Under the pieces are notes generated by a model that was not told where the DNA came from, made no database searches, and was given only the letters and a program-made list of their open reading frames with translations. From the NCBI GenBank assembly GCA_038277395.1, contig CM076194.1, positions 185,412,788-185,476,787 of the forward strand: a DNA stretch of 64,000 bases. Direction: 5' to 3'. Positions 35,401 through 50,253 of this stretch are shown piece after piece. A program made the position numbers and the translations under genes. The first letter of the stretch is position 1, and each line of letters opens with the position of its first letter. The DNA is from Dryocosmus kuriphilus. Lineage: Eukaryota; Arthropoda; Insecta; Hymenoptera; Cynipidae.

Positions 35401-35484
35401 GGTAACCACTTTCCGGAAATAGATTTCTCCGATTCAAATTTATTAAGGTTTAAGAATAGTCTCTCAGCGTTACTAAGAGACTAA
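32466..35484 (+). pseudogene. LINE ORF2 (AP endonuclease + RT), copy 2, one frameshift
   Basis: Endonuclease and RT are in one open frame here (32466 to 34817), without the break seen in copy 1. It carries S-E-T-W-L, G-D-F-S-M-P, F-V-Y-T-D-F-S-K-A-F-D, G-V-P-Q-G-S-R-M-G-P and C-Y-A-D-D-L. A one-base insertion in an A-run near 34770 shifts the frame after the palm; the thumb and C-terminus continue in 34846-35484. One extra Phe codon sits in a T-run near 34072. The frame is also open upstream to 32157, overlapping ORF1, but the ATG at 32466 matches copy 1. Confidence 0.88.
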
Positions 35485-35613
35485 CAGTGTGCCGTTTCCA
35501 TACGCTGACCAGCCAGTATAATTAGTTCCTATATTTAGTTCCTATTTTTTTTTTTCTTTTTTATGTAATAAGGGGCGTTGCCCGTTCAATGTTTAAATAA
35601 ACAAATAAATAAA

Positions 35614-38600
35614 TATTTATTTTAGGATATAAAACCTGAAGAAGGCACAAAAGCGTGCCGAAACGTCGTGTTGTAATCATAATTATAATAAAGATCGTAT
35701 GACCAATGAATATTAACTTGAAATTATTTAATTTCAAAGTTAGATTACTTTAATTTATGACGATCGATGAAACACTTCTTGTTGTTGGTAAACCTTCAAC
35801 TATACTTTTTGAATTTGTGGTCGATAAGGTACTGGTAAAATATGGGATTTTTTCTGAATACATCAAAGGAAAATATGGCCTGGGACCAAGGCCAGATATA
35901 GGTGAGTGGACATCAACCCAAAGAAAAATTATTCGTCTTCAAGCACAAAGGACCTTCCTTATTAGATGTAGGAGAAGTTCCATAATTCCAGCACACATTG
36001 AAAGTTCCACGAAACATTTTTATATTAACAAAGCTCATTGCAATGTACATAGTAAATTAGAGTCAGCAATATCTCAATTTCAAAAACAAATTTTAAACAC
36101 TGAAATTAAAAATTTAAAAATTTTTTTTACTTCATTAACCATTTGGGAAACTTTTCACAATATTTAAAATATCGTTTATATAGAAATATCAAAGAACAAT
36201 CTATAAATAATTTTTTTGCTTCACAAGAATTAATTCTAGAGAAAATAAAATTCAAAACTCAAACTGAATTTATGCAGAAATTTGAATTCAGAAAAAAAAA
36301 GATCATTCAACAAAATTATGAAAGTAAAATATTAATTGACATTTTAATTCTGAATTCAAATTTTAATTGTATCTTAATGTATATGTAAACAATCGACTAT
36401 TTCCATTCAGTATCAGTTTATACCTCGAGGTCGTCAGACCAAGAAACATCAGTCAAATGTTCTTCTTACAAAAATTGAGATACATATACTTATTTATATT
36501 TTAAACTACCGACTGAGCTTGTAAAAATAAGGATTTAATTAATTTTTCACGGAATTCATAATGAATGTAAGTACTATGTTTTTGAAAAAAAAAAAAATTT
36601 TCGATTAGACTTGACTTTCAAATCTTATTTATTATTTCATATTATTTATTTTAGAATATAAAACCTGAAGAAGGCACAAAAGGGTGCCGAAACGTCGTAT
36701 TGTAATCAGAATTATAATAAAGATCGTATGACCAATGAATATTAACTTGAAATTATTTAATTTCAAAGTTAGATTCCTTTAATTTATGACGATCGATAAA
36801 ACACTTCTTGTTGTTGGTAAACCTTCAACTATACTTTTTCAATTTATGGTCGATAAGGTATTGGTAAAATATGGCATTTTTTGAATACATCAAAGGAAAA
36901 TTTGGCCTGGGACTAAGGCGAGATATAGGTGAGTGGACATCAACCCAAAGAAAACTGATTCGTCTTAAAGAACAAAGGACCTTCCTTATTAGATGTAGGA
37001 GAAGTTTCATAATTCCAGCACACATTGAAAATTCCACGAAACATTTTTTTATATTAACAACACTCATTACAATGTACATAGAAAATTAGAGGCAGCAATA
37101 TCTCATTTTCAAAAACAAATTTTAAACTCTGAAATTAAAAATTTTAAAAATTTAGTTTACTTCATTAACCATTTGGGAAACTTTTCACAATATTTAAAAC
37201 ATCGTTTTATATAGAAATATTAAAGAACAATCTATAAATAATTTTTTTGCTTCACAAGAATTAATTCTAGAGAAAATAAAATTCAAAACTCGAACTGAAT
37301 TTATGCAGAAATTTGAATTCAGAAAAAATAAGATCATTCAACAAAATTATGAAAGTAAAATATTAATTGACATTTTAATTCTGAATTCAAATTGTAATTG
37401 TATCTTCATGTATATGTAAACAATCGACTATTTCAATTCAGTATCAGTTTATACCTCGAGGTCGTCAGACCAAGACAAGTCAGTAAAATGTTCTCCTTAC
37501 AAGAATTGAGATACATATACTTATTTATATTTTAAACTACTGACTAAGCTTGTAAAAATAAGGATTTAACTAATTTTTGACGGATTTCATAATGAATGCA
37601 AGTACTATGTTTTTGAAAAAAAAAATTTTTTTCGATTAGGCTTGACTTTCAAATGTTATTATTATTTCATTTCATATTATTTATTTTAGAATATAAGACC
37701 TGCAGAAGGCACAGAAGGGTGCCGAAACGTCGTGTTGTAATCAGAATTATAATAAAGATGGTATGACCAATGAATATTAACTTGAAATTATTTAATTTCA
37801 AAGTTAGATTACTTTAATTTATGACGATCGATAGAACACTTTTTGTTGTTGGTAAACCTTCAACTATACTTTTTGAATTTATGGTCGATAAGGTACTGGT
37901 AAAATATGGGATTTTTTGAATTCATCAAAGGAAAATTTGGCCTGGGCCCAAGGCGAGATATAGGTGAGTGGACATCAACCCAAAGAAAACTGATTCGTCT
38001 TAAAGAACAAAGGACCTTCCTTATTAGATGTAGGAGAAGTTTCCATAAATCCCAGCACACATTGAAAATTCCACGAAACATTTTTATATTAACAACACTC
38101 ATTACAATGTACATAGAAAATTAGAGTCAGCAATATCCCATTTTCAAAAACAAATTTTAAACACTGAATAAAAATTTAAAAGTTTAGTTTACTTCATTAA
38201 CCATTTGGGAAACTTTTCACAATATTTAAAATATCGTTTATATAGAAATATCAAAGAACAATCTATAAATAATTTTTTTGCTTTACAAGAATTAATTCTA
38301 GAGAAAATAAAATTCAAAACTCGAACTGAATTTATGCAGAAATTTGAATTCAGAAAAAATAAGATCATTCAACAAAATTATGAAAGTAAAATATTAATTG
38401 ACATTTTAATTCTGAATTCAAATTTTAATTGTATCTTAATGTATATGTAAACAATCGACTATTTCAATTCAGTATCAGTTTATACCTCGAGGTCGTCAGA
38501 CCAAGACACATCAGTAAAATGTTCTTCTTACAAAAATTGAGATACATATACTTATTTATATTTTAAACTACTGACTATGCTTGTAAAAAATAAGCATTTA

Positions 38601-41600
38601 ATTAATTTTTAACGGATTTCATAATGAATGTAAGTACTATGCTTTTGAAAAAAAAAAATTTTTCGACATTAGACTTGACTTTCAAATGTTATTCATTATT
38701 TCATATTATTTATTTTGGAATATAAAACCTGAAGGAGGCACAAAAGGGTGCCGAAACGTCGTGTTATAATCATAATTATAATAAAGATCGTAGACCAATG
38801 AATATTAACTTGAAATTATTTAATTTCAAAGTTAGATTACTTTAATTTATGATGATCCATAAAACACTTCTTGTTGTTGGTAAACCTTCAACTATACTTT
38901 TTGAATTTGTGGTCGATAAGGTACCGGTAAAATATGGAATTTTTTGAATACATCAAAGGAAAATATGGCCTGGGACCACGGCGAGATATAGGTGAGTGGA
39001 CATCAACCCAAAGAAAACTGATTCGTCTTAAAGAACAAAGGACATTCCTAATTAGATGTACGAAAAGTTCCATAATTCCAGCACATATTCAAAACTCCGC
39101 GAAACATTTTTATATTACCAATGCTCATTACAATGTACATAGAAAATTAGAGTCAGCAATATCTCATTTTTCAAAAACAAATTTTAAACACTGAAATTAA
39201 AAATTTAAAAATTTAGTTTACTTGATTAAACCATTTGGGAAACTTTTCACAATATTTAAAACATCGTTTATATAGAAATTTCAAAGAACAATCTATATAT
39301 AATTTTTTTGCTTCACAAGAATTAATTCTAGAGAAAATAAAATTCAAACCTCGAACTGAATTTATGCAGAAATTTGAATTCAGAAAAAAATAAGATCATT
39401 CAAGAAAATTATGAAAGTAAAGTATTAATTGACATTTTAATTCTGAATTCAAATTTTAATTGTATCTTAATGTATATGTAAACAATCGACTATTTCAATT
39501 CAGTATCAGTTTATACCTCGAGGTCGTCAGACCAAGACACATCAGTAAAACGTTCTTCCTACAAAAGTTCAGATACATGTACTTATTTATATTTTAAACT
39601 ACTGACTAAGCTTGTAAAAATAAGGATTTAACTAATTTTTAACGGATTTCATAATGAATTCAAGTACTATGTGTTTTTGAAAAAAAAAAATTTTTTCGAT
39701 TAGAGACTTGACTTTCAAATGTTATGTATTATTTCATATTATTTATTTTAGAATATAAATCCTGAAGAAGGCACAAAAGGGTGCCGAAACGTCGTGTTGT
39801 AATCATAATTATAATAAAGATGGTATGACCAATGAATATTAACTTGAAATTATTTAATTTCAAAGTTAGATTACTTTAATTTATGACGATCGATAAAACA
39901 CTTTTTGTTGTTGGTAAACCTTCAACTATACTTTTTGAATTTATGGTCGATAAGGTACTGGTAAAATATGGGATTTTTTCAATCAATCAAAGGAAAATTT
40001 GGCCTGGGCCCAAGGCGAGATATAGGTGAGTGGACATCAACCCAAAGAAAACTGATTCGTCTTAAAGAACAAAGGACCTTCCTTATTAGATGTAGGAGAA
40101 GTTTCCTAATTCCAGCACACATTGAAAATTCCACGAAACATTTTTATATTAACAACACTCATTACAATATACATAGAAAATTAGAGTCAGCAATATCTCA
40201 TTTTCAAAAACAAATTTTAAACTCTGAAATTAAAAATTAAAAATTTAGTTTACTTCATTAACCATTTGGGAAACTTTTCACAATATTTAAAACATCGTTT
40301 ATATAGAAATATTAAAGAACAATCTATAAATAATTTTTTTGCTTCACAAGAATTAATTCTAGAGAAAATAAAATTCAAAACTCGAACTGAATTTATACAG
40401 AAATTTGAATTCAAAAAAATAAGATCATTCAACAAAATTATGAAAGTAAAATATTAATTGACATTTTAATTCTGAATTCAAATTTTAATTGTATCTTAAT
40501 GTATATGTAAACAATCGACTATTTCAATTCAGTATCAGTTTATACCTCGAGGTCGTCAGACCAAGACACATCAGTAAAATGTTCTTCCTACAAAAGTTGA
40601 GATACATGTACTTATTTATATTTTAAACTACTGACTAAGCTTGTAAAAATAAGGATTTAACTAATTTTTAACGGATTTCATAATGAATTCAAGTACTATG
40701 TTTTTGAAAAAAAAAAAAATTTTTTTCGATTAGACTTGACTTTCAAATGTTATTATTATTTCATATTTTTTTTTTAGAATATAAATCCTGAAGAAGGCAC
40801 AAAAGGGTGCCGAAACGTCGTGTTGTAATCATAATTATAATAAAGATGGTATGACCAATGAATATTAACTTGAAATTATTTAATTTCAAAGTTAGATTAC
40901 TTTAATTTATGACGATCGATAAAACACTTTTTGTTGTTGGTAAACCTTCAACTATACTTTTTGAATTTATGGTCGATAAGGTACTGGTAAAATATGGGAT
41001 TTTTTGAATCCATCAAAGGAAAATTTGGCCTGGGCCCAAGGCGAGATATAGGTGAGTGGACATCAACCCAAAGAAAACTGATTCGTCTTAAAGAACAAAG
41101 GACCTTCCTTATTAGATGTAGGAGAAGTTTCCTAATTCCAGCACACATTGAAAATTCCACGAAACATTTTTTATTAACAGCACTCATTACAATGTACATA
41201 GAAAATTAGAGTCAGCAATATCTCATTTTCAAAAACAAATTTTAAACTCTGAAATTAAAAATTTAAAAATTTAGTTTACTTCATTAACCATTTGGGAAAC
41301 TTTTCACAATATTTAAAACATCGTTTATATAGAAATATCAAAGAACAATCTATAAAATAATTTTTTTGCTTCACAAGAATTAATTCTAGAGAAAATAAAA
41401 TTCAAAACTCGAACTGAATTTATACAGAAATTTGAATTCAAAAAAAATAAGATCATTCAACAAAATTATGAAAGTAAAATATTAATTGACATTTTAATTC
41501 TGAATTCAAATTTTAATTGTATCTTAATGTATATGTAAACAATCGACTATTTCAATTCAGTATCAGTTTATACCTCGAGGTCGTCAGACCAAGACACATC

Positions 41601-44050
41601 AGTAAAATGTTCTTCCTACAAAAGTTGAGATACATGTACTTATTTATATTTTAAACTACTGACTAAGCTTGTAAAAATAAGGATTTAACTAATTTTTAAC
41701 GGATTTCATAATGAATTCAAGTACTATGTTTTTGAAAAAAAAAAATTTTTTTTTCGATTAGACTTGACTTTCAAATGTTATTTATTATTTCATATTATTT
41801 ATTTTAGAATATAAAACCTGAAGAAGGCACAAAAGGGTGCCGAAACGTCGTGTTGTAATCATAATTATAATAAAGATGGTATGACCAATGAATATTAACT
41901 TGAAATTATTTAATTTCAAAGTTAGATTACTTTAATTTATGACGATCGATAAAACACTTTTTGTTGTTGGTAAACCTTCAACTATACTTTTTCAATTTAT
42001 GGTCGATAAGGTACTGGTAAAATATGGGATTTTTTCAATACATCAAAGGAAAATTTGGCCTGGGCCCAAGGCGAGATATAGGTGAGTGGACATCAACCCA
42101 AAGAAAACTGATTCGTCTTAAAGAACAAAGGACCTTCCTTCTATTAGATGTAGGAGAAGTTTCCTAATTCCAGCACACATTGAAAATTCCACGAAAACAT
42201 TTTTATATTAACAACGCTCATTACAATGTACATAGAAAATTAGAGTCAGCAATATCTCATTTTCAAAAACAAATTTTAAACTCTGAAATTAAAAATTTAA
42301 AAATTTAGTTTACTTCATTAACCATTTGGGAAACTTTTCACAATATTTAAAACATCGTTTATATAGAAATATCAAAGAACAATCTATAAATAATTTTTTT
42401 GCTTCACAAGAATTAATTCTAGAGAAAATAAAATTCAAAACTCGAACTGAATTTATACAGAAATTTGAATTCAGAAAAAATAAGATCATTCAACAAAATT
42501 ATGAAAGTAAAATATTAATTGACATTTTAATTCTGAATTCAAATTTTAATTGTATCTTAATGTATATGTAAACAATCGACTATTTCAATTCAGTATCAGT
42601 TTATACCTCGAGGTCGTCAGACCAAGACACATCAGTAAAATGTTCTTCTTACAAAAATTGAGATACATATACTTATTTATATTTTAAACTACTGACTAAG
42701 CTTGTAAAAATAAGGATTTAACTAATTTTTAACGGATTTCATAATGAATTCAAGTACTATGTTTTTGAAAAAAAAAAAAATTTTTCGATTCGAGACTTGA
42801 CTTTCAAATGTTATTTATTATTTCATATTATTTATTTTAGAATATAAAACCTGAAAAAGGCACAAAAGGGTGCCGAAACGTCGTGTTGTAATCATAATTA
42901 TAATAAAGATCGTATGACCAATGAATATTAACTTGAAATTATTTAATTTCAAAGTTAGATTACTTTAATTTATGACGATCGATAAAACACTTTTTGTTGT
43001 TGGTAAACCTTCAACTATACTTTTTGAATTTATGGTCGATAAGGTACTGGTAAAATATGGCATTTTTTGAATACATCAAAGGAAAATTTGGCCTGGGACC
43101 AAGGCGAGATATAGGTGAGTGGACATCAACCCAAAGAAAACTGATTCGTCTTAAAGAACAAAGGACCTTCCTTATTAGATGTAGGAGAAGTTTCATAATC
43201 CAGCACACATTGAAAATTCCACGAAACATTTTTATATTAACAACGCTCATTACAATGTACATAGAAAATTAGAGTCAGCAATATCTCATTTTCAAAAACA
43301 AATTTTAAACTCTGAAATTAAAAATTTTAAAAATTTAGTTTACTTAATTAACCATTTGGGAAACTTTTCACAATATTTAAAACATCGTTTATATAGAAAT
43401 ATCAAAGAACAATCTATAAATAATTTTTTTGCTTCACAAGAATAATTCTAGAGAAAATAAAATTCAAAACTCGAACTGAATTTATACAGAAATTTGAATT
43501 CAGAAAAAATAAGATCATTCAACAAAATTATGAAAGTAAAATATTAATTGACATTTTAATTCTGAATTCAAATTTTAATTGTATCTTAATGTATATGTAA
43601 ACAATCGACTATTTCAATTCAGTATCAGTTTATACCTCGAGGTCGTCAGACCAAGACACATCAGTAAAATGTTCTTCTACAAAAATTGAGATACATATAC
43701 TTATTTATATTTTAAACTACTGACTAAGCTTGTAAAAATAAGGATTTAATTAATTTTTAACGGATTTCATAATGAATGTAAGTACTATGTTTTTGAAAAA
43801 AAAAAAATTTTTTTCGATTAGACTTGACTTTCAAATGTTATTTATTATTTCATATTATTTATTTTAGAACATAAAGACCTGAAGAAGGCACAAAAGGGTG
43901 CCGAAACGTCGTGTTGTAATCATAATTATAATAAAGATGGTATGACCAATGAATATTAACTTGAAATTATTTAATTTCAAAGTTAGATTACTTTAATTTA
44001 TGACGATCGATAAAACACTTTTGTTGTTGGTAAACCTTCAACTATACTTT
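35614..44050 (+). repeat. PLE-derived tandem array, block D (well-preserved part)
   Basis: ORF-A starts near 35844, 36871, 37906, 38934, 39968, 40994, 42024 and 43057 (spacings 1026-1035). Hammerhead-like cores at 35636, 36665, 37700 (CUGCAGA variant), 38729 (GAAGGAGG), 39762, 40788, 41818, 42851 (CUGAAAA variant) and 43879. Several ORF-A copies carry single-base indels in A/T runs. Confidence 0.93.
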
Positions 44051-47000
44051 TTTGAATTCTTTTACAGGATTCGAACTAGTACTGGTAAAATATGGGATTT
44101 TTTGAATTCATCAAAGGAAAATAGTGCTGGGCCCAAGGCGAGATATAGGTAGTGGACATCAACCCAAATAAAACTGATTCGTCTTAAAGAACAAAGGACC
44201 TTCCTTATTATATGTAGCAGAGAAGTTGAACATGATTTTCCAGCACACATTCTTCACCTCCTTTTTATCGGTTAACTTAAGCTCTTTACAATGTACATAG
44301 AAAATTGTCCAATGGACTTTTACCAAAAACAAATTCTTAATTTCTTTTAAAAATTTGCAAAAGTAGAGTTTACTTCATTAACCATTTGGGAAACTTTTCA
44401 CAATTAGCTGGAAAAATCGTTATATAGAAATGCAAAGAACAATCGGCTTCTTTTTTTGCTTCTATAAGAATTAATTCTAGCAAAAAATTCTTCAAAAGGG
44501 GGAGGGGGTAAATGAATTTATGCAGATTTTTGACGCCTCAGAAAAACCCGCTTCATTCAACAAAATTATGAAAGTAAAAGGTATTAATTGACATTTTAAT
44601 CTGAATTCAAATTTTAATTGTATCTTAATGTATATGTAAACAATCGACTATTTCAATTCAGTATCAGTTTATACCTCGAGGTCGTCAGACCAAGACACAT
44701 CAGTAAAATGTTCTTCCTACAAAAATTGAGATACATATACTTATTTATATTTTAAACTACAAACTAAGCTTGTAAAAATAAGCATTTAACCCTAATTTTT
44801 AACGGATTTCATAATGAATTAAGTTCCTGAAAAATGCCTTTTACAAAAAAAAAATTTTTTCGATTAGCCAACTTGACCACAAATGTAAAATTATGTCATA
44901 CAATGGTATTTTGGAATATAAAAACTCAAGAAAACAAAAGGGTTATATGAAACGTCGTGCTAATCAAATGGTCACATGGAACCACAAATACAACTGTGTG
45001 AAAGTGTTTGAAGTAGCACACAAAAACACTTTAATATTAATTGAACCCTTTTCTCAAGGTCATCTCGGTTGTCTTAAACTTCACCCGAGTGTGAACTTTT
45101 AATTTGGTCAAATTACTCTCGAAAAAATACACCTTTCCTGATACATCAAGGAAAAAAATGGCCTGGGCCCCCGCCAACGGCGAGATATAGGTGTTAGGCG
45201 CCAGACACCGGGAAGGGCTAAGTGGACATCAACCCAAAGAAAACTGATTCGTCTTAAAGAACAAAGGACATTCTAATTAGATGTACGAAAAGTTCCATGG
45301 CCAGCACATATTGAAAACTCCGCGAAACATTTTTATATTCGCACTAATGCTCATTACAATGTACATAGAAAATTAGAGTCAGCAATATCTCATTTTCAAA
45401 AGTAAATTTTAAACACTGAAATTAAAAATTAATTGAAAAATTTAATGTTACTTAAGATAAACCATTTGGGAAACTTTTCACAATATTTAAAATAATCGTC
45501 TACTATAGAATTTCAAAGAGACAATCTATGAATAATTTTTTTGCTTCACAAGAATTATTCTTGATGAAATAAAATTCAAAACTCGAACTGAATTTATGCA
45601 GAAATTTGAATTCAGAAAAAATAAGATCATTCAAGAAAATTATGAAAGTAAAAGTATTAATTGACATTTTATTATTCTTGAATTCAAATTTTAATTGTAT
45701 CTTAATGTATATGTAAACAATCGACTATTTCAATTCAGTGAATCAGTTTTATACCTCGACTACGGTCGTCAGACCAAGACACACAGTAAAAGGTTCTTCC
45801 TACAAAAAAGTTGAGATACAAAAACGGCAGCTTATTTATATTTTAAACTACTGACTAAGCTTGTAATTTTAAGGATTTAGTGATAATTTTTAACGGATTT
45901 CATAATGAATTCAAGTAATGCGAAAAAAACAATCAAAGGATTTCAATTAGTTGACTTTCAGAATGTTGAATTATGTTTTCATATTATTTTTATTTTTGAT
46001 ATAAAACCTGAAGGCACAAAAGGGTCCACCGAAACGTCGTGTTGTAATCATAATTATAATAAAGATGGTATGACCAATGAATATTAACTTGAAATTCTCT
46101 AAAATCAAAGTTAGATTACTTTAATTTATGACGCCTAAAACACTTTTTGTTGTTGGTAAACCTTCAATATACTTTTTGAAACATGGTCGATAAGGTACTG
46201 GTAAAATATGGGATTTTTTAGAAACATCAAAGGAAAATTTGGCCTGGGCCCAAGGCGAGATATAGGTGAGTGCAACATCAACCCAAAAAAAACTGATTCG
46301 TCTTAAAGAACAAAGGACCTTCCTTACCTAGATGTAGAGAAGTTTCCCCGTTCCAGCACACATTGAAACATTCCACGAAACATTTTTATATTAACGGCTC
46401 ATTACAAATACATAGAAAATTAGAGTCAGCAATATCTCACTTTTTCAAAAACAAATTTAGTAAACTCTCCCGTCTCGCAAATTATAAAATTTAAAAATTT
46501 AGTTTACTTCATTAACCATTTGGGAAACTTTTCACAATATTTAAAACTATCGTTTATATAGAAATATTCAAAGAACAATCTATAAATAATGTTTTTGCTT
46601 GGCAAGAGTGAATTCTAGAGAAAATCAATCATTCGGATATTTTCTCGAAAGAATTAGCATACATACCGAGATTTGAATTCGGGCCAAAAATAAGAGCATT
46701 CAACAAAATTATGACAAGTAAATACTATTAATTGACATATTTAATTCTGAATTCAAATTTTAATTGTATCTTAATGTATATGTAAACAATCGACTATTTC
46801 AATTCAGTATTACCTTTTATACCGTCGTGAGTTCCTGACTGGACCATCAGTAAAATGTCCCTGCATTTTATTTTACAATTTTAAGGGGAGAAGGATGTAC
46901 TTATTTATATTTTAAACTACTGACTAAGCTTGTTAAAAGAATAAATTTCGATGTTGTGTTTTTTACTCGGGATTTCATAATAATTTCAAAGTGACTAATT

Positions 47001-48600
47001 TTTGAAAAAAAAAAAAAATTAGCAGTTAAATATTTCAAATGTTATTTATTATTTCATATTATTTATTTTAGTTCACTAAATAAAACCTGAAGAAGCTAGG
47101 GATTTGCCTATTTCACAATCGGTTTCAGAAAAGATTCCCTTATAGAGTAAAGATGTATCGCGAATGCTGAGTATCTAAAATATTAACTCCTGAAAGTTAT
47201 TTAATTTCAAGTTAGACCGTTCGGAGTGTTAATTATATAGACTAAAATCGATAAAACACTTTTTGTTTTGATAAAAACCTTCAACTATACTTTTTGAATT
47301 TATGGTCGATAAGGTACTGGTAAAATATGGGATTTTTCGGTAAGCTTACTTTTTAAAATTCTACATCAAGCTTTTTAGGAAAATTTGGACCCTGTCCCAT
47401 AATGATCGGACAATCGAGGTTCTGGACATTATTTTAAAAAAAAACTGAACGTCTTAAAGAACAAAGGACCTTCCTTAAAGATGTAATGCATTTTAAGTTC
47501 CTGCGGTATTCCACGCACACATTGAAAATTGAACGAAAAATTTTTATCATTGATGACAGCTCATAAAATCCAATTACATTGAAAATTTAGAGTCAGATTT
47601 ACCTGATTTTTAACAAATTTTTCTACAGTCTAAAAATTCGCATGTCTGCGTTTTTTTATGTTCAGCTAACCCAGCACAGCCTTTTCACGGGCAGTGGCAT
47701 TCTACAAGCTAAAAGAACAATCACTTAATTTTTTTGCTTCCATGAACTATGAAGGAGCATTAAAGGAGAAAGTCGAGAATAGCTGAATTTATACAGATTG
47801 GTTTTTGAATTCAAAAAAAAATAAGATCATTCAACAAAATTATGAAAGTAAAATATTTAATTGACATTTTAATTCAAGTAAAATATTAAATTGATTGACA
47901 TTTATTGAATTCAAAATTTTAATTGTATCTTAATTGTATATGTAAACAAGATTTCAATTTATCAGTTTTCCCTCGAGGTCGTCAGAGCCAAAAAATAGTA
48001 ATCAGTAAAATGTTATTGAAAAAAGTCCCTACTAAATAGCCCTTAAGGAACAAATGAATACATGTGATGATAAATTTTACAAAATCGGATCGGTAAATTA
48101 GTTAGGTAGGTGATTTTATTTTAAAAATAATTTATAAAGGATATAAGGTATATGAAGTTGGCCTCGATGACGTTTTGAGAAATAAAAAATAGCTATATAT
48201 GTGGGTGCAGATTGACCTGTTAGATTAGCACAGTGATTGGTAGAACACAAACACAAAAAAACAGACAGTTACAAAGGGTAAATGTAGGAGTTTTAGATTA
48301 TATATTTAGTGTGTAATTTTAAGATCAGATTGTTATGACCAACAAATATTTGAAAAAAAGAGATTTTAAAGTTGATTACAGGGAAGAAGCATTTCTTCAG
48401 ATGGCAGTTTATTGGTAAACCTTAAAAGACTATGCATGTTCTGTGTAAAGGAATTTTAAGTATCAACTTTTTCAAATTTAAGTCGATAAGGTACTGGCTA
48501 AAATATGGATTTTTTGAATACATCAAAGGAAAATTTTGGCCCAACGCGAGATCAGTGGACATCAATTTTCTTTCCAAAGTTTGGACTGATGCAGGTTGGT
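44051..48600 (+). repeat. Degenerate/mosaic array zone, block D right end
   Basis: Array monomers remain recognisable (ORF-A-like starts near 44092, 45143, 46207, 47327 and 48507) but are interrupted every 10-60 bp by short foreign insertions, deletions and substitutions. Long perfect array stretches alternate with unrelated short segments, unlike ordinary mutational decay. About 48050-48360 shows almost no array similarity. I see no supportable gene here; the small ORFs at 44893 and 45905 are chance readings through this mosaic. See findings for the artefact hypothesis. Confidence 0.7.
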
Positions 48601-48616
48601 CTCTGTCTATAAATTG

Positions 48617-50253
48617 AAACTAGTCAAATAAGTACTGAGGAGCTCGGCTGTGAAAGATGGTATACAGCAAATTACCCATGAAAAATTGTCTCCTTTTAGC
48701 TACATTAAGTAGACCAGCCTTTTGTCGGTAAGGAGATATATGTTCATATCTAGGCAAATTATAAATAAAACGAACGCAAGCATTCAATGCGCGTTCAAGT
48801 TTTTTTAAGACGTCTGTTAAATCATCATATACTATGCATCCATAGTCAAAGTAGGGCAAAATAAGACTCTTAATTTAGAGAATACGAGTGGAAGTAGGAA
48901 CAGAATCCTTCTTTCTATATAGCTGATGGAGTATGCTAAAAGTTTTCCTCGAGATGTTCAGTATCTGTTCCCTGCAAGACAAGGTACGGTTGAGGAAATA
49001 CCCTAAATCCTTAACTACTTCGGAGAGTGTGATGTTAAAACCCTTGATGCAAAGGGGTGAAAAAGACGCCAGAGTTTCGAGGGAAGGGGAGGAGGAGGAG
49101 GGTCCAACAACTATTGCCTGAGTTTTACCCTGATTTGGAGTGAGTCCGTTACTCCTGAACCAGCAGGTAACCAGATCAATATCCTCCTGAACTCGCACCA
49201 ATAACCCACTGAGTGAGGAAATAGGTCTCAACGAGTAGAGTTTAAAGTCATCGGCATATTTATGGTAGTTACTATGTTTGAGTTTACTTCCAAGGTCAGA
49301 GGTGTACAAATTACGGAGGAGAGGAGCCAGTATAGAGCCCTGAGGGACCCCACTTCTGACCTCTCACCAATCAGAGTGTTCACCACTACTATTATTGAGT
49401 CTGTGAGAGCGGTTACTGAGATAATATTCTAGCCATTTGAGTACAGAGCTTGACAGTTTTAGGGGCTTTAGCTTATGTAACAGCAATTTATGGATAACCA
49501 TATCAAAAGCTTTGGAGAAGTCAAACAGGACAACAATTGTGATATCTCTTTTGTCCATTGCAATTTTCAGATCCGTAGAAACTTTAAGAGAGCAGTAAGG
49601 GCGCTATGTCTCGCCCGGAAGCCTGACTGCACCAGCTCAATAGCGCTAGAGGTATCGAGAAATTTGGAAAGTTGAGAATGGGCCATTTTTTCAAGTGGTT
49701 TAGATAGTGCACACAGAATCGAAATAGGATGAAAGTCTTTCAGAGAGGTAGGATTAGTAATTTTAGGGATTTGGCAAATAACAGCCTTTTTCCATCTATC
49801 AGAGAAAATACCAGCCTGAAGGGAGGCGTTGTAAATATGTAAAATGACAGGAAATATAACAAGTAGGGCAATTTTAATCATCTTAATTGAAATTCCATCA
49901 GGTCCAAGAGCATTCGATTTGAGTTCAAGTAATGTTTCCAAAAGTATTTCGGGCGCGATGTCCTCGAAGAAAAAATCAGAGTCATTGAAAGTTGATTAAG
50001 GTAGAGTAAATTGAGATACATTAGATAGCTTTGGAATTGGGAATGTAAAAAAAGACTTTAATAGTTCATTGGGAGGGAAATTACTATCTGTGGATTCATG
50101 CTTATGGGGGATAAGGTGTAGTCGTCTAAGTAGATGCCAAATATTCTCTTTTTTGTCTCTGTTTGAAATCTCGTTATAATTACGAAATTGAGCTTGAATG
50201 GCATTGCTTTTAGATCTTTTTGCAAGTCGGCGTTTGCTGTCACGTTCTCTCAT
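48617..50253 (-). pseudogene. LINE ORF2 reverse transcriptase part, - strand, fragmented
   Basis: Fragments in order: linker (50253-49996), RT fingers with A-L-G-P-D-G-I-S and W-K-K-A-V-I-C-Q-I-P-K (49941-49567), motif A F-D-F-S-K-A-F-D with partial motif B downstream (49558-49364), motif C K-Y-A-D-D-F-K-L-Y-S and thumb (49309-48875), C-terminal domain R-A-L-N-A-C-V-R-F-I-Y (48859-48620). Breaks between fragments are in-frame stops or small indels. Of the expected L-G-S-I-L-A-P-L block only parts are seen, around 49340. Family signatures fit AP-endonuclease insect LINEs (Jockey/CR1 group). Confidence 0.85.

Larger units (their letters stand above)
31002..35613 (+). mobile_element. Non-LTR retrotransposon copy 2 (PHD-ORF1 / EN-RT family)
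   Basis: 4.6-kb sister of the element at 6153, about 99% identical by eye over its length and at the same monomer position. The upstream flank shares CATAGTGAATG and CTTCATGTACATG with copy 1. The downstream flank shares the AAAAGC loop and the GGCCAGATAT and CAAGCACAAAGG markers. It ends in a (TAAA)n-like tail with one C. Confidence 0.93.

Noticed and set aside
44893..45102. ORF of 69 codons (and 45905-46087) as genes
   Set aside because: They lie in the mosaic zone, mix array and foreign segments, and show no recognisable domain.
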